DNA from: Chloroflexota bacterium
GTDB lineage: Bacteria > Chloroflexota > Anaerolineae > Anaerolineales > Villigracilaceae
DNA length: 8,157 nt
Direction of reading: 5' to 3'
Assembly: GCA_016191985.1 (NCBI GenBank)
Contig: JACPVB010000108.1
Span: forward strand, 1 to 8,157
The first letter of the stretch is position 1; the number at the start of each line of letters is the position of its first letter. This document shows positions 1 to 5,541 of the stretch, piece by piece. The notes under the pieces were generated by a model. That model worked only from the letters and a program-made list of their open reading frames with translations. It was not told the DNA's origin and searched no databases. A program made the position numbers and the translations under genes.

Positions 1-52
1 GAACTTGCTCGGAACCGATTGTTCGGGTAATCTTGCTTGTAGGTTTGGACAT
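1..52 (-). CDS. Start of a probable sugar ABC transporter permease (partial, runs off window)
   Basis: Seventeen codons are visible, reading MSKPTSKITRTIGSEQV. The ATG is at 52-50 and an AAGGAG ribosome binding site lies at 68-63, ten bases upstream. The basic, Ser/Thr-rich start would suit the cytoplasmic N-terminus of a MalF-type permease, but no membrane segment is reached, so the family call rests on position: binding-protein genes of sugar ABC importers are usually followed directly by their permease genes. The gene begins about 70 bases after the stop of the binding-protein gene on the same strand and is presumably co-transcribed with it. A competing ATG at 89-87 in another frame, with AAGG upstream, gives a different peptide (MVNLVPTKETHNHV...). 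I prefer the 52 start because its ribosome binding site is better. That a gene starts here is fairly likely; the product is inferred. Confidence 0.55.
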   Translation of the reverse strand, partial: MSKPTSKITRTIGSEQV

Positions 53-62
53 GGTTATGGGT

Positions 63-81
63 CTCCTTGGTCGGAACCAAG
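63..81 (-). promoter_or_regulatory. Intercistronic stem-loop touching the permease ribosome binding site
   Basis: On the minus strand, CTTGGT (81-76) pairs with ACCAAG (71-66) around the loop UCCG, giving six base pairs closed by a UNCG-type tetraloop. The 3' arm supplies the first three bases of the AAGGAG ribosome binding site (68-63), so folding would partly hide it. No T-run follows, so this is not an intrinsic terminator. By analogy with malE-malF spacers, it may hold permease translation below that of the binding protein or protect the upstream message. The pairing is read directly from the sequence; the function is inferred. Confidence 0.5.
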
Positions 82-122
82 TTAACCATGTTCAAGCCTT
101 TTCGTGAACTACTGATTATGAA

Positions 123-1517
123 TTACGGGTTGAAGACTTTGTTGGCTTCGTCGCAGATGGTCGCGCCGAAATCTTCAACAGTGGTAGCGCCAGTCAACAC
201 ACCCTGGATGGCCGGGCCCATGATCTTGTCGAACTCGGGCCAGGAACCAGCCCACAACGGACCTTCGGCGGTCGGGTTTGCAGCAGGAGCAATACCGTTC
301 AGGAAGGCTTGATTGTTGGCAGGAGGTGTGAAGGTGAGGAAGGCATCGAGCGCTTCCTGGCTTACGCGGCTGGGGATGTTGGCACCGAGAGCGGAGATCT
401 TGCCTTGGGTCTGAGCGGTGGTCAGAGCCTGGACGAGCGCCCAGGCTTCTTCAGGATGTTCGGTGTTGGCGTTGATCACATACGCGCCCCAGAACAACCA
501 GTTACCGGGAGTTCCATTCGGGCCAGCGGGAAGTTCAACAACATCCCATTCAAAGTCCACTGTGCGGACGCCGGGAGTTGCCCAACGGCCATTCTGGAAC
601 ATGGCAACCTTGCCAGCGCGGAAAGGAGGCTCAGGGTCTTCACCGTAGGGGGTGGCAACATCGTAGTCCTGATAGAGGGAGCGTTGGAAATCAAGACCAG
701 TGAGGGATTCTTCGGTGTTGAGGGCGCAGGCGGCGCGGTCTTCAGTGAAGAAGCCGCCGCCGGAAGCGTTCAACCAAACACCGTACGGACCCCACCAGGC
801 GCTCGCGCCGTATCCGTACACATCGGAGCCAAGAGCGCGGGTCTTCTGAGCGACATCAAGGAAGGCATCCCAGGTCCATTCGCCATTGGCAGCGAGTTCA
901 CGAGGATCGGGAGCGCCAGCTTCGTTGATCAAGTCCATGTTCAGGTAAAGAGCGAAGGTGGACACGTCACGGGGAAGGCCCCACAGAGCGCCAGAATCCG
1001 CGCCGGAAGCGCCGCTCTCGGGATTGTAAGTGAGGTGGAACATGGGGCCAGCATAGAAGTCGTCAGCGCTGTAGCCTTCGGTTGCACCAGCAAGTTCGGA
1101 AGCGTTTAAGATTAAACCACGGGTTGCGAAATCGGCGACATCGGTTCCGGGGATCCAGAATACGTCTGGCGCGGTGCCGGCGGCAATTTCAGCCTTCAAC
1201 TGGTCTTGATAGTTCGCGCCCTCGGAACCACCGGGTTCGTAGGTGAGAGTAATGCCATCGAGTTCGGCATCCAGGTCAGTGCTGATCTGGCTGTAGACGT
1301 CAATTTCTTCCTGATTGTCGGGGCGGGTGCGCCAGCGAATGGCGACATCTTCTGCAGCAGGTGCTTCGGTAGCAGGCGCTTCAGTGGCTTCCACAGCGGG
1401 GGACTCCGTTGCTTCCACAACAGGGGATTCAGTGGCAGCAGGAGTGCCACAAGCAGCCAAAACGAACGATGCGATAACAAGAAGGCCAAGGACCTTCATC
1501 AACAAACTGTTCTTCAT
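123..1517 (-). CDS. Sugar ABC transporter substrate-binding lipoprotein (extracellular solute-binding protein family 1)
   Basis: This 464-residue protein captures a carbohydrate outside the cell and delivers it to the membrane permeases. Residues 1-22 are a lipoprotein signal peptide ending in the lipobox LAAC, so Cys23 would be lipidated and anchor the protein. Residues 24-57 are an Ala/Glu/Thr/Pro linker with an 8-residue repeat (ATESPVVE, ATESPAVE, then ATEAPATE). The rest looks like a MalE/UgpB-type fold: an AAGTAPDVFW motif, then WGLPRDVSTFALYLN with the usual GEWTWDAF after it, then FRAGKVAMFQNGRW. Many Trp and Tyr residues in these segments suit sugar stacking. The ATG at 1517 has AAGGAG eight bases upstream (1531-1526). 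It follows the LacI-type gene by 73 bases with no clear promoter between, so it probably belongs to that operon. The substrate cannot be read from the sequence; the nearby galT hints at a galactoside. Confidence 0.93.
   Translation of the reverse strand: MKNSLLMKVLGLLVIASFVLAACGTPAATESPVVEATESPAVEATEAPATEAPAAEDVAIRWRTRPDNQEEIDVYSQISTDLDAELDGITLTYEPGGSEGANYQDQLKAEIAAGTAPDVFWIPGTDVADFATRGLILNASELAGATEGYSADDFYAGPMFHLTYNPESGASGADSGALWGLPRDVSTFALYLNMDLINEAGAPDPRELAANGEWTWDAFLDVAQKTRALGSDVYGYGASAWWGPYGVWLNASGGGFFTEDRAACALNTEESLTGLDFQRSLYQDYDVATPYGEDPEPPFRAGKVAMFQNGRWATPGVRTVDFEWDVVELPAGPNGTPGNWLFWGAYVINANTEHPEEAWALVQALTTAQTQGKISALGANIPSRVSQEALDAFLTFTPPANNQAFLNGIAPAANPTAEGPLWAGSWPEFDKIMGPAIQGVLTGATTVEDFGATICDEANKVFNP
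1381..1428 (-). repeat. 24-bp imperfect tandem repeat coding the lipoprotein linker
   Basis: Two adjacent 24-base units (1381-1404 and 1405-1428) match at 19 of 24 positions and encode the repeated ATESP-xVE octapeptides after the lipobox. The unit length is a multiple of three, so slippage would change linker length without breaking the frame. It probably makes a flexible tether between the lipid anchor and the sugar-binding domain. Confidence 0.6.
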
Positions 1518-1590
1518 GTATTCTTCTCCTTGAATATTTAAGAGCGATAGTCGTACAAAAAGCTATATTTTATTGAAAGTCGAGTTTGGG

Positions 1591-2607
1591 CTAGGAACCA
1601 CCTCCCATATCAGATGTCGAATTACGTACAACCAACTGTGCCGATAATTTCAACTCGCGCACTGCCGGGATTTTCTTTTGAATGAGTTCCAACAACATAC
1701 GGGTGGCCTCCTGCCCGATGAGCGGCATATCCTGCCTCATGGTGGTAAGAGGCGGATCGAAATAGGAGGATAATGGCATATCGTCCACGCCAATGACAGC
1801 CAGTTGCGAAGGGACTTTTAAATTCACATCACGCGCCGCGCGCAGCACGCCCAATGCCATGCGATCATTCTGCGCAAACACTGCCGTTGGAACACGTCCC
1901 TGCTCAACGAAGGAAAGCAAAGCCCGCTGGCCCGAAGACGCAGACCAATCCCCTCCCAACACCCTGGATTCATCGTAAGGGATGCCCGCTTCCTGCAAAG
2001 CGCGGCGGTATCCCTCGGCGCGGTCTTGCGAACAATCCTCTTCCATGGGGCCAGTGATCAAAGCAATGTCTGTATGACCAAGCGAGATCAAATGACGGGT
2101 GGCTTCGTAGGCCACTTTTTCATCATCCAGAGAAACGGAACAAATTTCTTTTTCGTGCGAACGCGCCCCCACGAACACCACCGGGAAATTTTCAGGGAGA
2201 TGCAAAAAGCGGTCATCGGAATATGGGTTGATGACAATCAACCCGTCCACGCGGCGATGGCCCACCAATTCATCCACCAGCGCTTGAAAGGCTTTCGGGT
2301 CTGTGGCAGAAGAAGACAGCATGAAATAATCATGCTGTCTGGCCTCCACTTCAGCGCCTTCGATGACGCTGGCAAAGGTGTAATCTGTCAAATTTGGGGA
2401 AATGCAAGCCAGGGTATGAGTCTGACCGCGCGCCATGGAACGGGCAATCGCATTCGGGCGATACCCCAACTGCTCAATCGCGGCTTCCACGGTCGCGCGG
2501 GTTTCGGGGAGCACATCGTCGCTCCCGTTGATTACACGCGAAACCGTCTGGTGCGAAACGCCAGCCAGCCGAGCCACATCACGAAGGGTAGGGTGAGAAG
2601 TAGACAT
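1591..2607 (-). CDS. LacI-family transcriptional regulator, probable repressor of the left transporter operon and galT
   Basis: A 338-residue LacI/GalR-type regulator of the usual length. Residues about 6-28 form the helix-turn-helix (TLRDVARLAGVSHQTVSRVING). His19-Gln20 occupy the recognition-helix positions that read the operator and correspond to Tyr17-Gln18 of E. coli LacI. The hinge is canonical (YRPNAIARSM, residues 49-58). A periplasmic-binding-protein-like effector domain follows, with the family signatures GLIVINP, LITGP, FAQNDRMALG, VIGVDDMPLSSYFDPPLTT and VVRNSTS near the end. The effector is probably a sugar but cannot be named. A TTGACA promoter lies upstream with a 32-bp palindrome over its start point, so autoregulation is likely. 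The upstream sequence (TTTCCTACCTAAAA before the ATG) has no purine-rich ribosome binding site, which would keep repressor levels low. Confidence 0.93.
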   Translation of the reverse strand: MSTSHPTLRDVARLAGVSHQTVSRVINGSDDVLPETRATVEAAIEQLGYRPNAIARSMARGQTHTLACISPNLTDYTFASVIEGAEVEARQHDYFMLSSSATDPKAFQALVDELVGHRRVDGLIVINPYSDDRFLHLPENFPVVFVGARSHEKEICSVSLDDEKVAYEATRHLISLGHTDIALITGPMEEDCSQDRAEGYRRALQEAGIPYDESRVLGGDWSASSGQRALLSFVEQGRVPTAVFAQNDRMALGVLRAARDVNLKVPSQLAVIGVDDMPLSSYFDPPLTTMRQDMPLIGQEATRMLLELIQKKIPAVRELKLSAQLVVRNSTSDMGGGS

Positions 2608-2629
2608 TTTTAGGTAGGAAATGTATAAT
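2601..2629 (+). promoter_or_regulatory. Putative sigma-70-type promoter reading towards galT
   Basis: A -35 box TAGACA (2601-2606, five of six consensus) and a perfect -10 box TATAAT (2624-2629) are separated by exactly 17 bases. The -35 overlaps the start codon of the divergent regulator gene. The predicted start point, near 2636, falls inside the palindromic operator. Transcription from here would give galT an untranslated leader of about 215 bases. The match is strong on sequence alone, but AT-rich operator flanks can mimic a -10 box. Confidence 0.55.
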
Positions 2630-2657
2630 GTTACCGTTCATGTGAACGGTAACATTA
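2626..2657. promoter_or_regulatory. LacI-type operator, 15-bp arms
   Basis: The arm TAATGTTACCGTTCA (2626-2640) and its exact reverse complement (2643-2657) are separated by TG, a length and perfection not expected by chance. Each arm carries a GTTACCGTTCA element, and these two elements lie as mirror images 13 bp apart centre to centre. It could therefore be one long site or two adjacent dimer sites. It sits just upstream of the LacI-family gene, covers both predicted start points and overlaps both -10 boxes, so bound repressor would shut both promoters. Confidence 0.85.
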
Positions 2658-2685
2658 GTTTACAAGAACGATAGTGCTTTGTCAA
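2657..2685 (-). promoter_or_regulatory. Promoter of the LacI regulator / left transporter operon
   Basis: Read on the minus strand, a perfect TTGACA -35 box (2685-2680) is followed after 17 bases by TAAACT (2662-2657, four of six consensus). The predicted start is near 2650, inside the operator, giving a leader of about 43 bases before the regulator ATG. The same plan (TTGACA, 17 bases, -AAACT, operator) recurs at the second regulator gene. Confidence 0.75.
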
Positions 2686-2851
2686 GAGGCAATTTCAAAA
2701 ATGGTCAAAATCCGCAAAAACCGACGCATCTCCCCCACCGTTTCTCGTCGGCGGGGAAATGTTTATCGGCGCAACGACCAGTTTCCAGATTAAGGATGAT
2801 CGTATCTTCGACAAATCCTTGAATCGAATTCATTTTTGAGAAGGAATAACC
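2658..2851 (+). promoter_or_regulatory. galT leader region with possible hairpin and short open frames
   Basis: About 190 bases separate the operator from galT. CCGACG (2721-2726) can pair with CGTCGG (2746-2751). An overlapping alternative pairs CCCC-A-CCG (2733-2740) with CGG-C-GGGG (2749-2756), so the two folds exclude each other. Two small open frames exist: 2701-2793 (30 residues, very Arg/Lys-rich) and 2759-2839 (26 residues, with GGGG just before its ATG), the latter ending 12 bases before the galT start. Neither has a recognised product, and I do not call them genes. A good AGAAGGA ribosome binding site for galT sits at about 2839-2845. No T-run follows the hairpins, so a terminator is not evident. 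Confidence 0.35.
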
Positions 2852-3898
2852 ATGTTGAACAATCCTCACCGCCGCTATAACGCCCTCACAGGTGAATGGG
2901 TGCTCGTCTCGCCGCACCGCGCCAAACGCCCGTGGCTTGGGCAGGTGGAAAAACTTGCCGCCGTGTCTCTGCCTGAATACGACCCGACCTGTTATCTCTG
3001 TCCGCGCAATGAACGCGCTGGCGGTGTTTTCAATCCCGACTATTCAGGCACCTACGTTTTCAACAATGACTTCGCCGCTTTATTACCTGAACCATCGGAT
3101 GAAGTTCCCGCCTCATCCCACCCGTTGCTTGTCTCTGCTCCCGAGCAGGGTCAATGTCTGGTAGTTTGTTTCTCCCCGCGCCACGACCTGACCCTGCCTG
3201 AACTCGACCTGCCCGCCATCGAAAATGTGCTCAACACATGGACAGTTGAATCCGCAAAGCTCGCGGAATTGGATTACATAAAATATGTACAGGTCTTTGA
3301 AAACAAAGGCGCGATGATGGGTTGTTCCAACCCGCACCCGCACAGCCAGCTTTGGTCACAGTCTCAGCTGCCAAACGAGATCGTCAAAGAGCTTGCCACG
3401 CAAACGGAATATTTCAAAAAGAATAACAGTCCGTTGCTCGTGGATTATGTAAAAGAAGAACACAAGCAAAAAGACCGCATCCTTTTTGCCAACGACCATT
3501 TCACAGCGTTGGTCCCCTTTTGGGCGGTGTGGCCTTTCGAGGTGCTTGTGAACGCGCATCGCGCATCCGCTTCATTGAAGGATTTATCTTCGGTTGAGGT
3601 CTCTGCTTTGGCGGAAGTTTTCAAACAAGTGACGACGAGATATGACAATTTATTTGAAATCTCATTCCCCTACTCGATGGGATTCCACCAGGCCCCCGCC
3701 GATGGTCAACCGCATCCCGAATGGGTGTTGCACGCGCATTTTTATCCGCCGCTGTTGCGCTCGGCCACCGTCCGTAAATTTATGGTTGGTTACGAAATGC
3801 TCGCCATGCCCCAGCGAGACATCACGCCTGAAGCGGCAACAGAGCGATTAAGAATCACGTCAGATATACATTACAGAATCAAACTTCACGGCCAATAA
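2852..3898 (+). CDS. galT: Galactose-1-phosphate uridylyltransferase
   Basis: GalT swaps UMP between UDP-glucose and galactose-1-phosphate, giving UDP-galactose and glucose-1-phosphate in the cytoplasmic Leloir pathway. At 348 residues it matches the length of the E. coli enzyme. The active-site motif GCSNPHPHSQLW holds His164, equivalent to the uridylylated nucleophile His166 of E. coli. Zinc ligands Cys47, Cys50, His111 and His162 are present, as are the second-metal ligands Glu180, His279, His294 and His296. The C-terminal block LHAHFYPPLLRSATVRKF is near-identical to my memory of the E. coli sequence. One small difference is HPHS where E. coli has HPHG. The start is supported by AGAAGGA just upstream. 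It is divergent from the LacI-type regulator and shares its operator. No galK, galE or galM lies beside it in this window, so the rest of the pathway must be elsewhere. Confidence 0.97.
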   Translation: MLNNPHRRYNALTGEWVLVSPHRAKRPWLGQVEKLAAVSLPEYDPTCYLCPRNERAGGVFNPDYSGTYVFNNDFAALLPEPSDEVPASSHPLLVSAPEQGQCLVVCFSPRHDLTLPELDLPAIENVLNTWTVESAKLAELDYIKYVQVFENKGAMMGCSNPHPHSQLWSQSQLPNEIVKELATQTEYFKKNNSPLLVDYVKEEHKQKDRILFANDHFTALVPFWAVWPFEVLVNAHRASASLKDLSSVEVSALAEVFKQVTTRYDNLFEISFPYSMGFHQAPADGQPHPEWVLHAHFYPPLLRSATVRKFMVGYEMLAMPQRDITPEAATERLRITSDIHYRIKLHGQ

Positions 3899-4240
3899 TA
3901 GGCGCTGCAAAATATCATCGGTGTACCAGGATTCGCCTGTGGACGTCTATTGTGTATGGATACAGGCAATCATAAATCGAAGCTCCCAGGGTCGATTACG
4001 AAAAACTCAGCGGCAATAAACCTGGCGAATCAAGCCAATCCATTCGCAAACCAATTCACTTTATGTCCTCGGATTCCTGTGTGTGAATGATTATTGCCCA
4101 ACAGGAGCTTTTAATTTGAGCTTCCATTGGACTGAAACAAATTGTCTGGCGTGAATGTGAAGCAGATGGGCGATTCCGCTAGACTTGTCATTTTGAGCCC
4201 TTTAAAGCCAATTTACGCTGCTTCATATTACTCATATACA
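3899..4240. other. Intergenic region with no confident gene; possible relic frame at 3902-4090
   Basis: After the double stop TAA-TAG that ends galT, the same frame stays open for 62 codons (3902-4090). Its only ATG, at 3956, would give 44 residues (MDTGNHKSKLPGSITKNSAA...). I do not recognise the product and see no ribosome binding site, so it may be a gene fragment or chance. An 8-bp inverted repeat TGAAGCAG/CTGCTTCA (4158-4165 and 4218-4225) encloses 52 bases. I see no clear intrinsic terminator for galT, no tRNA and no second gene. Base composition shifts towards A+T across this stretch. Confidence 0.3.
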
Positions 4241-4269
4241 TTGACAAAAAATATCTTTTATGGGAAACT
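4241..4269 (+). promoter_or_regulatory. Promoter of the second LacI-family regulator
   Basis: A perfect -35 box TTGACA (4241-4246) is followed after 17 bases by GAAACT (4264-4269), a weak -10 with three of six consensus bases. The poor -10 would make expression low, which suits a repressor. The arrangement parallels the promoter of the first regulator, whose -10 is TAAACT, and an operator array starts directly downstream in both. Confidence 0.6.
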
Positions 4270-4305
4270 GTAAACAGTTACGGTAATAGTTACGGTAACT
4301 GTTAC
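4270..4305. promoter_or_regulatory. Composite LacI-type operator with tandem and inverted half-sites
   Basis: The sequence holds AGTTACGGTAAT (4276-4287) followed head to tail by AGTTACGGTAAC (4288-4299). Each unit is close to an odd palindrome GTTAC-G-GTAAC; the second is perfect over 13 bp (4288-4300). An outer inverted repeat, AACAGTTA (4273-4280) and TAACTGTT (4296-4303), brackets the whole. The predicted transcription start near 4276 falls inside it, so occupancy should block the promoter and autoregulate the gene downstream. It shares the 8-mer ACGGTAAC (4292-4299) with the operator at 2626-2657 (positions 2646-2653). Confidence 0.75.
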
Positions 4306-4337
4306 ATATCACCTACTTGGAACATGGTTTCATATCA

Positions 4338-5363
4338 ATGAAAAAAAACGCAACAATTAGAGATGTCGCTAAAGGGGCAAATGTATCTGTTGCCACGGTA
4401 TCTCGGATTTTGAATGACAAACCAGATGTCTCAGAAGAGACACGCCAGAGAGTGTTGGGGGTAATCGGCGAACTTGGTTATGCACGCAGCATGCAATGGA
4501 AGCAGATAACCTCCGGCAAATCAAAAGTAATTACTTTGCATTATCCCTATAAGTTAGCGATATCCAATCAAGTATCTCTGCATTTCATCACGGGGGTGAC
4601 AAGAGCTTGTGAAGAACATGGTTATTCTCTGCATCTGGTAACTCAATCTCTCAATAAAAATAGCCTTTTGGATTTTTATCGCACAAACCAGAGCGATGGC
4701 CTGATATTAATGGAAATTCGGATGGATGATTGGCGTGTGAAATTACTCAGCCAGCATAATTTGCCTTTTGTGATGATAGGGCGCTGCGAAAATAATGACG
4801 GGGTGAATTTTGTCGATTTTGATTTCGAATCTGCCGTGACCGTTGCTGTAGGTCATCTAATAAATTTGGGGCATCAAAACATCGCGTTTGTTTCAGTGAT
4901 CACTGACTCGCAGCAAAATCACTATGGACCCAGCGTCAGGGCTTTGGAAGGATATGAAAAAGTATGTACCCAATACAATATTCCCAGACTCTATTGCGAA
5001 GCTGATAACGGATTTGAAAATGTAAAGCTTGCCACATTGAACCTCATGAGAAAGCACCCAGAAATTACAGCAATTCTCACTATTTTCGACACGGCAGTCG
5101 CGGGAATATTTTCAGGGATTGAATCGTTGGGGTTGAGTATTCCAGATGATATTTCATTTGTGGGTTTGGCAGATGCGCAAGGAGCTGAGCTGACATCCCC
5201 TTCACTGACGGTATTAGACTTCCCAGCATCATCCATGGGCTATGATGCAGCCACGGTGATTATTAATGAATTGGAGAAAGGTACAAAGATCAGTAAGCAG
5301 CTACTGGTCGCTCCCAAATTAGTTATCCGTTCCAGCACGGGAGTCGTGAGAAAAGAAGCATAG
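4338..5363 (+). CDS. LacI-family transcriptional regulator of the second transporter cluster
   Basis: From the ATG at 4338 this is 341 residues, the normal LacI length. An in-frame TTG at 4317 would add seven residues (MEHGFIS), but the family typically begins a few residues before TIRDVA, so I choose 4338. The helix-turn-helix is at residues about 5-27 (ATIRDVAKGANVSVATVSRILND), with Val18-Ala19 at the operator-reading positions, unlike His-Gln in the other regulator. The effector domain runs from about residue 62 and includes DGLILMEIR, VMIGRCEN and GHQNIAFVS; the C-terminal motif is LVIRSSTG. Odd points: the hinge reads YARSMQWKQI instead of the canonical Y-PN--AR-L, and the usual GVDD motif is GLADA. 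No ribosome binding site is evident. A composite operator lies directly upstream; binding protein and permease genes follow on the same strand. Confidence 0.92.
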   Translation: MKKNATIRDVAKGANVSVATVSRILNDKPDVSEETRQRVLGVIGELGYARSMQWKQITSGKSKVITLHYPYKLAISNQVSLHFITGVTRACEEHGYSLHLVTQSLNKNSLLDFYRTNQSDGLILMEIRMDDWRVKLLSQHNLPFVMIGRCENNDGVNFVDFDFESAVTVAVGHLINLGHQNIAFVSVITDSQQNHYGPSVRALEGYEKVCTQYNIPRLYCEADNGFENVKLATLNLMRKHPEITAILTIFDTAVAGIFSGIESLGLSIPDDISFVGLADAQGAELTSPSLTVLDFPASSMGYDAATVIINELEKGTKISKQLLVAPKLVIRSSTGVVRKEA

Positions 5364-5382
5364 TACGAAGTACCCAGTCTGC

Positions 5383-5409
5383 CCTTATAAGGAGGTGGTG
5401 TATTTGGTA
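5383..5409 (+). promoter_or_regulatory. Consensus ribosome-binding sequence without an obvious gene
   Basis: AAGGAGG (5389-5395) matches the 16S rRNA tail very well but is about 150 bases before the next confident gene. Half of it lies in the 10-bp palindrome CCTTATAAGG (5383-5392). A TTG eight bases downstream (5404) opens a 26-codon frame ending at 5484, of no recognised product, which runs through the hairpin at 5425-5465. It could be a short leader peptide or coincidence. Confidence 0.25.
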
Positions 5410-5424
5410 ATTGGTGGAAAAAAT

Positions 5425-5465
5425 GAGAAGTGCTTCTCGCCTTTCCAGAGAAAGAAGCACTTCTC
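5425..5465. terminator. Strong 13-bp stem-loop between regulator and binding-protein genes
   Basis: GAGAAGTGCTTCT (5425-5437) and AGAAGCACTTCTC (5453-5465) pair perfectly across 13 bp with a 15-base loop. On the plus strand no T-run follows. On the minus strand the stem is followed by ATTTTTTCC (complement of 5416-5424), which is the intrinsic-terminator layout. For the plus-strand operon it could attenuate or separate regulator and transporter transcripts, or stabilise the transporter mRNA 5' end. The structure is certain; its role and direction are not. Confidence 0.6.
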
Positions 5466-5478
5466 GAGTGTATCGACA

Positions 5479-5495
5479 TACTAGCTGGGCTAGTA
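5479..5495. promoter_or_regulatory. 17-bp palindrome upstream of the second binding-protein gene
   Basis: TACTAGC and GCTAGTA flank TGG in a perfect 7-bp-arm inverted repeat, about 46 bases before the start codon. It differs from the GTTAC-type operators, so it may be a site for another regulator or a small RNA hairpin. A possible TATAAA -10 lies at 5511-5516 but has no matching -35. Confidence 0.35.
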
Positions 5496-5541
5496 CGTCT
5501 GGTGTTTAAGTATAAACGAAAATGATAAAAAGGAGTGAAAA

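Noticed and set aside
309..1109. Plus-strand open frame of 266 codons over the first binding-protein gene
   Set aside because: It is the antisense of a clear lipoprotein gene, has Gly/Ala/Ser-rich composition from codon complementarity, and shows no domain or ribosome binding site.
1381..1428. Tandem repeats as a possible CRISPR or mobile repeat
   Set aside because: Two in-frame 24-bp units encode a typical lipoprotein linker; there are no spacers and no palindromic repeat.
1518..1590. Separate promoter for the first binding-protein gene
   Set aside because: The gap is AT-rich, but I could not find a -35/-10 pair with acceptable spacing, so co-transcription with the regulator is simpler.
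2026..2613. Plus-strand open frame of 195 codons over the first LacI-type gene
   Set aside because: Antisense of a complete, well-conserved regulator; its translation shows no family motif.
2705..2917. Minus-strand 70-codon frame across the galT start
   Set aside because: Overlaps the galT N-terminus antisense, lacks a ribosome binding site and has no recognisable motif.
4317..4337. TTG start adding seven residues to the second LacI-type regulator
   Set aside because: No ribosome binding site, and LacI proteins normally start just before the helix-turn-helix, as the ATG at 4338 does.
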